DNA of 64,000 nt from Actinomycetota bacterium. Its GTDB lineage: Bacteria > Actinomycetota > Actinomycetes > Mycobacteriales > HKI-0501. The stretch is from assembly GCA_030840805.1 (NCBI GenBank), contig JAVEDU010000096.1, positions 32,433 through 96,432 on the forward strand, written 5' to 3'. Below, in pieces: positions 46,465-54,950 of this stretch. A program made the position numbers and the translations under genes. A model generated the notes under the pieces. The model saw only the letters and a program-made list of their open reading frames with translations, ran no database searches and was not told the origin of the DNA. Numbering within the stretch: the first letter of the stretch is position 1; each line of letters starts with the position of its first letter.

Positions 46465-46503
46465 AACCTCGTTCCGCCGGCGTGTGTCGCCGTACTGGTG
46501 CGG

Positions 46504-47319
46504 TCAGTCGCCGAACCCGCCGAAGTCCCCGAAGCCGCCGCCGTCGCCGCCGAAGTCCCCGAAGCCGCCGCCGTCGAAGAAACCGCCGCCGTCACCACCG
46601 TCACCGCCACCGGCGTCGCCGCCGCCGCCGTCACCGCCGTCGCCGCCGAACTCCTGCGCCGCGTCGGCGTACCCCGCGTCGTACCCGCCGCCGCCGAAGC
46701 CGACCCCGGCCATCCCGCCGAACAGCGAGCTGAACAGGAGCGCCGAGCCGATGCCCCAGGCGCCGCCGACCAGGGCGGTCTTCCAGAACGGCTCGCTGTA
46801 CCAGCCCCGGGGCACCGGCCGGCCCGAGACCGTGCCGCCCGGGTAGTAGTGGGTGGTCTGCTGGGAGGGATTCGGGGAGGCGCGGTACGTGTGACCCTCG
46901 ACGGCCACCTCGCGGTCCTCGCCGACCTGGCCCGCCGTCTGCTGCCCGGTGATCGCGGGGAGCGCCGGACCCGGGTCCAGGCCCATCGCGGCCCGGGCGG
47001 CACTGATGTAGTGGAGTCCCTCCAGCGCCGTCTCGCGGGCGAGCGCGGCCTGGGCCGGCGTCTTCGCCTGCTCGAGCTGGCTGCCGGCGGCGTTGTACCG
47101 CTCGCTCGCGTCGGCCAGCGCCTGGCGTACGGCGGGGTCGTTACCGGAGAGGCTCATCACCTGGCCGCCGAGACGCTCGTACCAGCGCCGGGCGTCGGCC
47201 ATCGCGTCCTCGAGGGCGTGCTGGGTCCGTTCCAGCCGGGACCGGTTGGAGCTGCGCAGGTAGAACGCGGCACCCACCGCCACGATGAGCAGTACGACGA
47301 GCCACGTCACGAGATCCAC
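46504..47319 (-). CDS. Membrane protein with Gly/Asp-rich low-complexity tail
   Basis: A 271-residue protein. One N-terminal membrane helix (residues 2-21, LVTWLVVLLIVAVGAAFYL) is followed by a helical region, about 25-110 (RLERTQHALEDAMADARRWY, ALARETALEGLHYISAA), and a second hydrophobic segment near 190-215. The last 60 residues are almost only Gly, Asp and Phe, encoded by tandem GGCGG-type codons at 46504-46690. Family-level homologues exist in actinobacteria, but no function is known to me. It is divergent from rmuC. The GTG at 47319 is the only start giving the membrane helix. Confidence 0.78.
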   Translation of the reverse strand: MDLVTWLVVLLIVAVGAAFYLRSSNRSRLERTQHALEDAMADARRWYERLGGQVMSLSGNDPAVRQALADASERYNAAGSQLEQAKTPAQAALARETALEGLHYISAARAAMGLDPGPALPAITGQQTAGQVGEDREVAVEGHTYRASPNPSQQTTHYYPGGTVSGRPVPRGWYSEPFWKTALVGGAWGIGSALLFSSLFGGMAGVGFGGGGYDAGYADAAQEFGGDGGDGGGGDAGGGDGGDGGGFFDGGGFGDFGGDGGGFGDFGGFGD

Positions 47320-47383
47320 CCTGCCTTCTGTCCGAGGTCTACCCCGACGCTAGCAAGGCCGGGCGAGAACGGCCGGGGCGTTC

Positions 47384-47413
47384 TTGTCGCACCGGTGCGC
47401 AAGAGTGTCCCGC
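47384..47413 (+). promoter_or_regulatory. PafBC-type damage promoter candidate of rmuC
   Basis: TTGTCGCAC (47384-47392), 8 nt, AAGAGT (47401-47406) and 7 nt lead to the rmuC ATG. The spacing is exactly that of the damage promoter and leaderless start, but the -10 hexamer deviates from TANNNT in its first base. Confidence 0.5.
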
Positions 47414-48595
47414 ATGGACGTCACCTTGCTGTTCCTCGTGGTGATCTGCCTCGCAGCCGGGGCGGTCATCGGCTGGTTCGCGGCGCGGTCCCGTACCGCC
47501 ACCGACACCGCCCGGCTGCAGGCCACCGTCGAGATGTCCCGGACCTCGGAGCATCGGCTGGAGCAGTCCCTGCGTGCGCTGAGCGCGGACGCACTGCAGC
47601 ACCACTCGGCCGAGTTCGCCCGGCTCGTGGCGCCGCTGCAGAACACGCTGTCGAAGGTGGAGCTGCAGGTGGCCGCCGTCGAGCGGGACCGCGTCGACGC
47701 CTATGCCGGACTGCGCGAGCAGGTCCGGCACGCCCACGCGACGAGCGAGCAGCTGCGGACCGAGACCCGGCAGCTCGTGACGGCCCTGCGGGCCCCGCAG
47801 GTCCGCGGCCGGTGGGGCGAGCACCAGCTGCGGCGGATCGTCGAGGCGGCGGGGCTGCTGGAGCACTGCGACTTCACCGAGCAGGCCATCTCCACAACCG
47901 ACGACGGCACGCTGCGGCCGGACCTGGTCGTCACGCTGGCCGGGGGCAAGAACGTGGTGGTGGACGCCAAGGTGCCGTTCAACGCCTACCTGGAGGCGAT
48001 GGAGGCCCGCGACGAGGGCACCCGCAACGACCGGCTGTCGGCCCACGCCCGGGCGCTGCGGGGGCACATCGACGCGCTGTCGGCGAAGGCGTACTGGGCA
48101 CGGTTCGAGCCGAGCCCGGAGTTCGTCGTGCTGTTCGTGCCGGCGGACACGTTCCTCGACGCCGCACTCCAGCGGGACGCGATGCTGCTCGAGCACGCGT
48201 TCGCCCGGGATGTCGTGCTGGCGACGCCGTCCACCCTGATGGCGCTGCTGCGCACGATCGCCTACACGTGGCGGCAGGACGCGCTGGCCCAGAACGCCGC
48301 CGAGGTGCACGCGCTCGGCCGGGAACTGCACTCCCGGCTCGCCACGATGGGCGGCCATCTGACCAAGGTCGGGACGTCACTGAACTCGGCCGTCGGGTCG
48401 TACAACGCGGCCGTCGGGTCCATGGAGGGGCGGGTGCTGGTGACGGCACGGCGGTTCGCGGACCTGCAGGTGACGACCGCCGAGCTGACCGGCCCGCGGC
48501 AGGTGGAGACGGTGGCCCGCCGGCCGCAGGCCCCGGAACTCGTGGCGTCGGCGACCGAGGCGCTGGTCGCCCTCGACGAGGCCACCGGGACGTGA
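47414..48595 (+). CDS. rmuC: DNA recombination protein RmuC
   Basis: A 393-residue RmuC-family protein. An N-terminal membrane helix (residues 3-22, VTLLFLVVICLAAGAVIGWF) is followed by a coiled coil to about residue 130. The nuclease-like RmuC domain follows, with RGRWGEHQLRRIVEAAGL, DLVVTLAGGKNVVVDAKVPF and AYTWRQDALAQNA. RmuC proteins limit DNA inversions at repeats and are predicted PD-(D/E)XK-type nucleases. The start is the ATG at 47414; the longer reading to 47384 would include the promoter motif. It is grouped with sbcCD and xseAB. Confidence 0.93.
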   Translation: MDVTLLFLVVICLAAGAVIGWFAARSRTATDTARLQATVEMSRTSEHRLEQSLRALSADALQHHSAEFARLVAPLQNTLSKVELQVAAVERDRVDAYAGLREQVRHAHATSEQLRTETRQLVTALRAPQVRGRWGEHQLRRIVEAAGLLEHCDFTEQAISTTDDGTLRPDLVVTLAGGKNVVVDAKVPFNAYLEAMEARDEGTRNDRLSAHARALRGHIDALSAKAYWARFEPSPEFVVLFVPADTFLDAALQRDAMLLEHAFARDVVLATPSTLMALLRTIAYTWRQDALAQNAAEVHALGRELHSRLATMGGHLTKVGTSLNSAVGSYNAAVGSMEGRVLVTARRFADLQVTTAELTGPRQVETVARRPQAPELVASATEALVALDEATGT

Positions 48596-48901
48596 GCCGG
48601 GGCGGCCGGCGCGGAGAGCGGCCGTCGCCGCGCGCCGGTGGCCGACGCGGGACGAGTCCGGAGCCCGGTGACCTCGGCCGGCAAGGGCGCGGTGCGGCGC
48701 GGTGCGGTGGACGGGGTCACGTCGCGCCCGGCCGAGGGCAACGACAGGCCCGGGAGTCGACGTGCGACCCCGCCGATGCCGACCGGCGCCGGGCATCGGG
48801 CGCCCCATCCGACCGCGCCGGGCGATCGGTCGGATGGAGAGCCCTTCGCCGTGGCCGTGCCGGTGCGCGCGGCGGAGCTCAGGCCGCGAGGGCCGTGACG
48901 C
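48596..48901. other. 306-bp gap between rmuC and ispH
   Basis: No supported gene. An 86-codon open frame at 48638-48898 (plus strand) has no ribosome-binding site and a proline/arginine-rich translation typical of random GC-rich DNA. In related genomes a DUF6542-type membrane protein gene is often found near ispH; no trace of its hydrophobic helices is visible here. Confidence 0.5.
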
Positions 48902-49873
48902 TCAGGCGGACGGCTGCGGGGCCGCCCGCAGGTCGCGCTTGAGCTCGTGCGGCAGCGCGAACACCAGCCGCTCCTCGGCGGAGGTGATCTCCTCGACATC
49001 GGCGTAACCCCGCTCGGCGAGGAATGCCAGCACGTCGGCGACCAGGATCTCGGGCACCGACGCGCCGCTGGTGACCCCCACCGTGGTGACGCCCTCCAGC
49101 CAGGCCTCGTCGATCTCCCTGGCGTAGTCGACCAGGTACGACGCCCGCGCGCCGGCGTCCAGCGCGACCTCGACCAGACGTACCGAGTTCGAGGAGTTCG
49201 TCGACCCGACCACGATCACCAGGTCGCAGGCGGCGCCGATGTCCTTCACGGCCTGCTGCCGGTTCTGGGTGGCGTAGCAGATGTCGTCGCTCGGCGGGGA
49301 CTGGAGCAGCGGGAAGCGCTTCTTCAGCCGCCCGACCGTGTCCATCGTCTCGTCCACCGACAACGTGGTCTGGGAGAGCCAGACGACCTTGCTCTCGTCC
49401 CGCACCCGCACCTTGTCGACGCCCTCGGGGCCGTCCACGAGGTGGATGTGCTCGGGTGCCTCGCCCGCGGTGCCGACGACCTCCTCGTGACCCTCGTGGC
49501 CGATGAGCAGGATGTCGTGGTCGGAGGCGGCGAACCGCTTGGCCTCCATGTGGACCTTCGTCACGAGCGGACAGGTGGCGTCGATCGTCCGCAGGTTCCG
49601 CTGGGCGGCCTCGGTGTGGACCGCGGGGGCGACCCCGTGCGCCGAGAAGACGACGATCGAGCCCTCCGGCACCTCCTCCGTCTCGTCGACGAAGACCGCG
49701 CCGCGCTCCTCCAGCGTCTCCACGACGTGCCGGTTGTGGACGATCTGCTTCCGCACGTACACGGGGGCGCCGTACTGCTCGAGTGCCTTCTCCACGGCGA
49801 CGACGGCACGGTCGACGCCCGCACAGTAGCCACGGGGCTTGGCGAGCAGGACACGCTTCGTGGGAGCCGACAT
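48902..49873 (-). CDS. ispH: 4-hydroxy-3-methylbut-2-enyl diphosphate reductase
   Basis: A 323-residue iron-sulfur enzyme that performs the last step of the MEP isoprenoid pathway, giving IPP and DMAPP. The three cluster cysteines are in [11 protein letters not shown] (about 13-23), [12 protein letters not shown] (about 105-116) and [11 protein letters not shown] (about 203-213). TNSSNS, which binds the diphosphate, is intact. The ATG at 49873 is 6 nt after a TACCAT hexamer; GGGGG between them could also act as a Shine-Dalgarno. It is divergent from xseA, as in mycobacteria (Rv1110/Rv1108c region). Confidence 0.96.
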   Translation of the reverse strand: MSAPTKRVLLAKPRGYCAGVDRAVVAVEKALEQYGAPVYVRKQIVHNRHVVETLEERGAVFVDETEEVPEGSIVVFSAHGVAPAVHTEAAQRNLRTIDATCPLVTKVHMEAKRFAASDHDILLIGHEGHEEVVGTAGEAPEHIHLVDGPEGVDKVRVRDESKVVWLSQTTLSVDETMDTVGRLKKRFPLLQSPPSDDICYATQNRQQAVKDIGAACDLVIVVGSTNSSNSVRLVEVALDAGARASYLVDYAREIDEAWLEGVTTVGVTSGASVPEILVADVLAFLAERGYADVEEITSAEERLVFALPHELKRDLRAAPQPSA

Positions 49874-49981
49874 GCCCCCATGGTAGGCGGGGGCCACAGC
49901 CCGGTGCCGTTACGCGCGCCACACCCCGCCCACGCCCTGCTCACGAGAGTGGGGCGGGGAGGACCGCCCCGGGCCCGCACC

Positions 49982-49994
49982 TAGAGTTCACGGC
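49982..49994 (+). promoter_or_regulatory. Leaderless-type -10 element of xseA
   Basis: TAGAGT (49982-49987) is followed by 7 nt and then the xseA ATG. Unlike xseB, no TTGTC block is found 8 nt upstream, so constitutive expression is more likely. Confidence 0.5.
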
Positions 49995-51209
49995 ATGACC
50001 CGACCTCCCCGCAGCACCCCGGAGGAGCCCTGGCCGGTACGCGTGGTGAGCATGCGCATCGGCGAGTGGATCTCCCGGCTCGGGGACATCTGGGTCGAGG
50101 GCCAGGTCGCGCAGCTCAACCGCCGCCCCGGCGCGCCCACGGTGTTCCTCACGCTGCGTGACCCCGCCGCCGACCTGAGCCTGTCCGTGACCTGTCACCG
50201 GTCGGCCCTCGACGGGCTCGTCCCGGAGCTCACCGAGGGCGCCCGGGTGGTCGTGCACGCGAAGCCGGACTTCTACGCGGCCCGGGGCACGCTGTCGCTG
50301 CGGGCCACCGAGTTCCGCCCGGTCGGCGTCGGTGAGCTGCTCGCCCGGCTGGAACGGCTCAAGGCGGCCCTGGCCACCGAGGGACTGTTCGCCCCGGAAC
50401 GCAAGCGCCGCCTCCCCTTCCTCCCCGCCTGCGTCGGCCTGGTGACCGGCCGCGCCAGCGCCGCCGAGCGCGACGTCCTCACGAATGCCCGGGAACGCTG
50501 GCCGGCCGTCCGGTTCCGCGTGCTCAACGTCGCCGTCCAAGGCGCGGGCGCGGCGGGGCAGGTGATCGAGGCGGTCCGCACCCTCGACGCCGACCCCGAC
50601 GTGGACGTGATCGTGATCGCGCGCGGCGGCGGCGGCGTGGAGGACCTGCTGCCGTTCAGCGACGAGGCGCTGTGCCGGGCGGTGTTCGCCTGCCGTACAC
50701 CGGTCGTCAGCGCGATCGGCCACGAGCCCGACACCCCGCTGCTCGACTTCGTCGCGGACCTGCGGGCGTCCACCCCCACCGATGCCGGGAAGCGCGTGGT
50801 GCCCGACCTCGCCGAGGAGGTGCACCGTCTGGAGATCGCCCGGGGACGGCTGAACCGCACGATGACCGTCCGGCTGGACCGGGACCAGGCCTGGCTGGAC
50901 GCCGCGCGGTCCCGACCTGCGCTCGCGAAGCCGGAGGCCTGGCTCGACCAGCGGTCCGCCGACGTGGAGGCCGACCGGGCCCGGGCCCGCCGCTACCTCG
51001 CCCACCGGCTCGACGGCGGGGAGGCGGACGTGGGCCAGACCCGGGCGCGGGTCCGTTCGCTGTCGCCGCTCGCCACGCTCGAACGCGGCTACGCGGTCGT
51101 CCAGCACCCCGACGGCGGGGTGGTCCGGCGGGCCGCGGACGTGGCGCCGGGCGAATCCCTGCGGATCCGGCTCGCCGAGGGCGAAATCGTTGCGGAGACT
51201 CCCGGCTGA
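49995..51209 (+). CDS. xseA: Exodeoxyribonuclease VII large subunit
   Basis: A 404-residue catalytic subunit of the single-strand exonuclease ExoVII. An N-terminal OB-fold covers about residues 15-110 ([20 protein letters not shown]), and the nuclease domain contains [21 protein letters not shown] and [24 protein letters not shown] (quoted in parts). A helical region and the C-terminal beta-segment ([21 protein letters not shown]) complete it. The small subunit xseB follows 41 bp downstream with a separate promoter-like element. Confidence 0.95.
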   Translation: MTRPPRSTPEEPWPVRVVSMRIGEWISRLGDIWVEGQVAQLNRRPGAPTVFLTLRDPAADLSLSVTCHRSALDGLVPELTEGARVVVHAKPDFYAARGTLSLRATEFRPVGVGELLARLERLKAALATEGLFAPERKRRLPFLPACVGLVTGRASAAERDVLTNARERWPAVRFRVLNVAVQGAGAAGQVIEAVRTLDADPDVDVIVIARGGGGVEDLLPFSDEALCRAVFACRTPVVSAIGHEPDTPLLDFVADLRASTPTDAGKRVVPDLAEEVHRLEIARGRLNRTMTVRLDRDQAWLDAARSRPALAKPEAWLDQRSADVEADRARARRYLAHRLDGGEADVGQTRARVRSLSPLATLERGYAVVQHPDGGVVRRAADVAPGESLRIRLAEGEIVAETPG

Positions 51210-51221
51210 GCCGGTGCGATC

Positions 51222-51250
51222 TTGTCGGGGCCGCCCCCTAGGCTTGCCGC
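51222..51250 (+). promoter_or_regulatory. PafBC-type damage promoter of xseB
   Basis: TTGTCGGGG (51222-51230), 8 nt, TAGGCT (51239-51244) and 6 nt lead to the xseB ATG. It matches TTGTCRGTG-N8-TANNNT with one mismatch. The xseA stop is 12 bp before it, so the promoter is intergenic. Confidence 0.62.
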
Positions 51251-51487
51251 ATGGCCGAGACCACCCCCGATGTCGCCTCCCTGTCCTACGAGCAGGCGCG
51301 CGCGGAGCTCACCGACGTGGTGCACCGCCTCGAGGCGGGGGGCACGACGCTGGAGGAGTCCCTCGCGCTCTGGGAGCGCGGTGAGCTGCTCGCGAACGCG
51401 TGCCAGGCCTGGCTCGACGGCGCCCGCGCGCGGCTGGCCCAGGTCCGCGGCGTCCCCGAGGAGGACGAGGACGAGGACGCCGGCTGA
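51251..51487 (+). CDS. xseB: Exodeoxyribonuclease VII small subunit
   Basis: A 78-residue helical protein (SYEQARAELTDVVHRLEAGG, then LEESLALWERGELLANACQAW) that binds XseA to form ExoVII. An acidic tail, EEDEDEDAG, follows. The family length is about 70-80 residues, so it is complete. The ATG at 51251 has no ribosome-binding site and follows the TAGGCT hexamer by 6 nt. Confidence 0.95.
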   Translation: MAETTPDVASLSYEQARAELTDVVHRLEAGGTTLEESLALWERGELLANACQAWLDGARARLAQVRGVPEEDEDEDAG

Positions 51488-51788
51488 TCCGCGCACGGTG
51501 ACGGCCGCCGCAGCCGCGGGTCCCGGCTCCGAGGCGCACCCGGGCCGCCCTGCACCTGCGCCGTGTCGTCCGGCGGTACGGCGCGATCACCGCGTGGACG
51601 GCCTCGACCTCGGCTGACCGACCGCGCCGACACGGTCCCCGAGGAGCTCTCCGGCGAGCTCCGCCCCGGGCGCTGCACGACTCGGGCACGCGGCCGGCGC
51701 GGCGGAGTTCGCCGGCGCGGCGGGGTTCGCCGGGGTGACGTGGGGGCTCCCGGTGCGGTGACCGCGCACGCGCCCGACCGGCCGAGGC
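51488..51788. other. 301-bp gap between xseB and the DUF4245 gene
   Basis: No supported gene. It contains an 18-bp unit repeated in tandem with one mismatch (51696-51713 and 51714-51731, GGCGCGGCGGAGTTCGCC). The open frames across it give Pro/Ala/Arg-rich translations without start signals. Confidence 0.5.
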
Positions 51789-52511
51789 TCAGCGCAGGGA
51801 GGCGGCCAGTTCGCGCAGCTCGGCGAGGTCGGCGGTGCCGGTGACGACCACCACGACGTCCTTGCGGACCGAGACCAGCGCCTGCTCCTCACCCCGGCCG
51901 GGGTACCGGAGCCACGGCTGCCCGTTGATCTCCTCGGCACCGGTGGACCGCGGCGTGCCGCCGAGCTCGGCGGCGAGCGCCTGCCGCGCCGGCCGGCCGC
52001 TCTCCGCGAAGCGGGCGAACCGCCCGCTCGGCGCCACCAGGCCGATCCGGAGCGTCAGTTCCCCGCCGGTACGGGGCGCGTCGGCCGCCGTGAGGTGCCA
52101 GTCCTTGCCGAGCCCCTCCGACCGCAGCACGGTGAACCCCCCGGACGCCTCCGCGGAGGAGTACGAGTCGGTCGGGTCGACGCGGGTGACCGAGTCGGCG
52201 CCCAGCGCGTTGAAGCCGAGAATCACCACCAGGATCGGCACGATCAGCACGCCGAAGCTCAGCGCGATGTCGCGCAGCGAGAACCGCCCGCGGCGGCGGA
52301 CGGCGGCGGACGGCCCGGGCGGAACGGCAGAAGGCCCGGCCGGAACGGCAGAAGGCCCGGGCTGGACGGCAGAAGGCCCGGCCGGAACGGCGGACGGTCC
52401 GGGCTGGACGGCAGAAGGCTCGGGCTGGACGGCGGACGACGGCGGGGACACGGCACCGCCGGAGGACGAGGAACTCACCCCTCCATCGTCCCACTCCCCC
52501 GCGACGGTCAT
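51789..52511 (-). CDS. DUF4245 membrane-anchored protein
   Basis: An approximately 240-residue protein. The cytosolic N-terminus is a proline/serine-rich heptapeptide repeat. One membrane helix follows (DIALSFGVLIVPILVVILGF), then an extracytoplasmic domain with YSSAEASGGFTVL and GQPWLRYPGRGEEQALVSVRKD, matching the Rv1100-type DUF4245 family. Function is unknown. Location opposite glpX is conserved in actinobacteria. The start is uncertain: ATG at 52511 or GTG at 52478, neither with a well-placed ribosome-binding site. Confidence 0.85.
   Translation of the reverse strand: MTVAGEWDDGGVSSSSSGGAVSPPSSAVQPEPSAVQPGPSAVPAGPSAVQPGPSAVPAGPSAVPPGPSAAVRRRGRFSLRDIALSFGVLIVPILVVILGFNALGADSVTRVDPTDSYSSAEASGGFTVLRSEGLGKDWHLTAADAPRTGGELTLRIGLVAPSGRFARFAESGRPARQALAAELGGTPRSTGAEEINGQPWLRYPGRGEEQALVSVRKDVVVVVTGTADLAELRELAASLR
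52299..52439 (-). repeat. Minisatellite encoding seven heptapeptides in the DUF4245 protein
   Basis: A roughly 21-bp unit is repeated about seven times and encodes PSAVQPG/PSAVPAG variants just before the membrane helix. Alternating QPG and PAG copies suggest duplication of a 42-bp double unit. Confidence 0.88.
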
Positions 52512-52648
52512 CACGCCGATGTGGCTCGCGCGCCCTCTTCTGCCAGGATGCGGGGGCAATCCCGTGACCGGCTCGCGTCACCGGACCCCCTTTCGGGCGG
52601 GCCGGTGACCGCGTTCGCCGCACCGACGCCCCGATGAGAGGACGCCCC

Positions 52649-53689
52649 ATGAGCGACGAGATCTCCCACGAGCGCGCCACCGCGTCGGGGAGCCGCCGCG
52701 AGGCTCCCGACCGCAACCTGGCGCTCGAACTCGTCCGGGTCACCGAGGCCGCGGCGATGGCCGCCGGCCGCTGGGTGGGCCGCGGCGACAAGAACGGCGG
52801 CGACGGTGCCGCCGTGGACGCCATGCGCCAGTTGATCGCCGGCGTCTCGATGCAGGGCGTGGTGGTGATCGGCGAGGGCGAGAAGGACGAGGCGCCGATG
52901 CTCTACAACGGCGAGGAGGTCGGCGACGGCACCGGGCCGCACTGCGACGTCGCCGTGGACCCGATCGACGGCACCACGCTGATGGCGAAGGGCATGCCCA
53001 ACGCGCTCGCCGTGATGGCCGTGGCCGAGCGGGGCGCGATGTTCGACCCGTCCGCCGTGTTCTACATGGAGAAGCTCGCGGTCGGGCCCGAGGCGGCCGG
53101 CAAGGTCGACATCAACGCCCCCGTCGAAGAGAACATCCGCCGCGTCGCGAAGGCCAAGGGCATCTCGGTCGGCGAGGTCACGGTCTGCATCCTCGACCGC
53201 CCGCGGCACGAGAAGATCGTCCAGGACGTCCGCAACGCGGGCGCCCGCATCCACTTCATCTCCGACGGCGACGTCGCGGGTGCGATCTCGGCGGCCCGGG
53301 AGTCGACCGGCGTGGACATGCTGATCGGCATCGGCGGTACGCCGGAGGGCATCATCGCCGCGTGCGCACTCAAGTGCATGGGCGGTGAGCTGCAGGGCAA
53401 GCTGTGGCCGAAGGACGACGAGGAGCGGGAGAGGGCGATCGCCGCCGGGCACGACCTCGACCGCGTGCTGAAGCAGGACGACCTCGTCCGCGGCGACAAC
53501 GCGTTCTTCGTGGCGACCGGCGTCACCGACGGCGACCTGCTCCGCGGTGTGCACTACCGGCGCGGCGGCGCGACCACCCAGTCGCTCGTGATGCGGTCCA
53601 AGAGCGGGACGATCCGGATGATCGAGAGCTGGCACTCGTTCGACAAGCTCCGCGCGTACTCCCTGGTCGACTTCGGTTCCGGAGACTGA
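52649..53689 (+). CDS. glpX: Class II fructose-1,6-bisphosphatase
   Basis: A 346-residue GlpX enzyme that catalyses the essential dephosphorylation step of gluconeogenesis in actinobacteria. Motifs include [16 protein letters not shown] (about 47-62), [18 protein letters not shown] with the metal-binding acidic residues, VDPIDGTTL and [17 protein letters not shown]. The ATG at 52649 follows GAGAGGA by about 6 nt; an in-frame ATG at 52634 is less well placed. The next gene, a sugar kinase, starts 8 bp after its stop. Confidence 0.95.
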   Translation: MSDEISHERATASGSRREAPDRNLALELVRVTEAAAMAAGRWVGRGDKNGGDGAAVDAMRQLIAGVSMQGVVVIGEGEKDEAPMLYNGEEVGDGTGPHCDVAVDPIDGTTLMAKGMPNALAVMAVAERGAMFDPSAVFYMEKLAVGPEAAGKVDINAPVEENIRRVAKAKGISVGEVTVCILDRPRHEKIVQDVRNAGARIHFISDGDVAGAISAARESTGVDMLIGIGGTPEGIIAACALKCMGGELQGKLWPKDDEERERAIAAGHDLDRVLKQDDLVRGDNAFFVATGVTDGDLLRGVHYRRGGATTQSLVMRSKSGTIRMIESWHSFDKLRAYSLVDFGSGD

Positions 53690-53696
53690 GCCGACG

Positions 53697-54668
53697 GTGG
53701 CCGCGTCCGCCCGGCTCGCCGTCGTCGGCGAGAACATCATCGATCTCGTCCCGCTCGGCGGGTCCACCCGCGACTACCGCGCGCTGCCGGGGGGCAGCCC
53801 CGCCAACATCGCCGTCGCGGCGAGCCGGCTCGGGACGCCGACCGCGCTGGTGGCCCGGGTCAGCACGGACGTGTTTGGGCGCCGGGTGCGCGAACGGCTC
53901 ACCGCCGACTGCGTCCTCGACACCCATCTCGTCGAAGCGATCGAACCGTCCTCGCTGGCGGTCGTCACCTTCGACGCGGAACGCCGGGCGTCGTACGACT
54001 TCTGGCTGAGCGGTACCGCCGACTGGCAGTGGACGGACGCCGAGCTCGACCGGCCGCTCGGCGACGAGGTCCGCGCCGTCCACGTCGGCTCGATCGCGGC
54101 GTACCGCGAGCCCGGCGCCTCCGCGCTGACCACGATGCTGGAGCGGGAGCGCGGACGGGGCGCCGTCACGATCAGCCTCGACCCGAACGTGCGTCCCGCC
54201 GTGATCGGCGGCCTCGAGTACGCGCGCGAACGGACCGAGCAGCTCGTCGGGCTGGCCGACGTGGTCAAGGCGAGCGACGAGGACCTGACCCTGCTGTACC
54301 CGGGCGTCGACCAGGTCACCGCGGCCCGGCGGCTTCTCGCGCTGGGGCCGTCGCTGGTCGTGGTGACCCGCGGCGCGGACGGGGCGGTCGGGGTCGGCCG
54401 CGCGGCCGAGGCCGAGGTGCCCACGCCGAAGGTCGACCTCGTCGACACGGTGGGCGCCGGTGACACGTTCATGGGTGCGCTGCTGCACGCGCTCGACCGG
54501 CACGGGCTGCTGGGCGGCGCCGCGCGGGAACGGCTGGCGGCCGCGGACGCGGAGACGCTCCGCGCCCTGCTCACCACGGCCGCCACCGCGGCGGCGCTGA
54601 ACTGCGGGCGGGAGGGCGCCGACCCGCCGACCGCGGCCGAGCTGGCGGCCGCACTACGGCAGGACTGA
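53697..54668 (+). CDS. PfkB/ribokinase-family sugar kinase
   Basis: A 323-residue carbohydrate kinase, probably a fructokinase. PGGSPANIAVAASRLG (about 31-46) forms the substrate lid region. The anion-hole/catalytic motif DTVGAGDTFMGALLHAL, with Asp as base, is at about 250-266. It lies 8 bp after glpX, so the two are likely co-transcribed and act on fructose and fructose-phosphate pools. The start GTG at 53697 has a weak upstream sequence, consistent with translational coupling to glpX. Confidence 0.9.
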   Translation: MAASARLAVVGENIIDLVPLGGSTRDYRALPGGSPANIAVAASRLGTPTALVARVSTDVFGRRVRERLTADCVLDTHLVEAIEPSSLAVVTFDAERRASYDFWLSGTADWQWTDAELDRPLGDEVRAVHVGSIAAYREPGASALTTMLERERGRGAVTISLDPNVRPAVIGGLEYARERTEQLVGLADVVKASDEDLTLLYPGVDQVTAARRLLALGPSLVVVTRGADGAVGVGRAAEAEVPTPKVDLVDTVGAGDTFMGALLHALDRHGLLGGAARERLAAADAETLRALLTTAATAAALNCGREGADPPTAAELAAALRQD

Positions 54669-54950
54669 CGGCAGACCTCGATGGGCGCCCGGCGGCGGCC
54701 GAACCCGCCGTGGCCGAGGGCTCCGTCGTGGCGGGCGGCGAGCCGCGCGGCGCTCACCGGGGCGGCGCGGGGTCGACGGGGGGCGCGCCACGGCGCCGAG
54801 CGGGACACCCGGCGGGGCGTCCGACAGCACGCCGAGGAACGCGACCCCGGCGAACACGGGACCATCCGGAGCAAGTAGCGTTTGATCGCCGGCCACCGGG
54901 GCCATCGGCCACCCACGCCGATGCTCCCGCCCCGAGTTGAGAGGGCACCC
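54669..54950. other. 282-bp upstream region of citrate synthase
   Basis: No gene is supported; the short frames lack start signals. A TAGCGT hexamer at 54877-54882 followed by TTGATCG is a candidate -10 for a transcript with a leader of about 60 nt, consistent with the ribosome-binding site GAGAGGG before the gltA ATG. Confidence 0.4.

Noticed and set aside
48638..48898. An 86-codon open frame between rmuC and ispH
   Set aside because: No start signal, composition like random GC-rich DNA, and no hydrophobic or conserved segment.
51696..51731. An 18-bp tandem repeat as a mobile-element end
   Set aside because: Two imperfect copies in GC-rich non-coding DNA, with no inverted partner, target duplication or transposase nearby.
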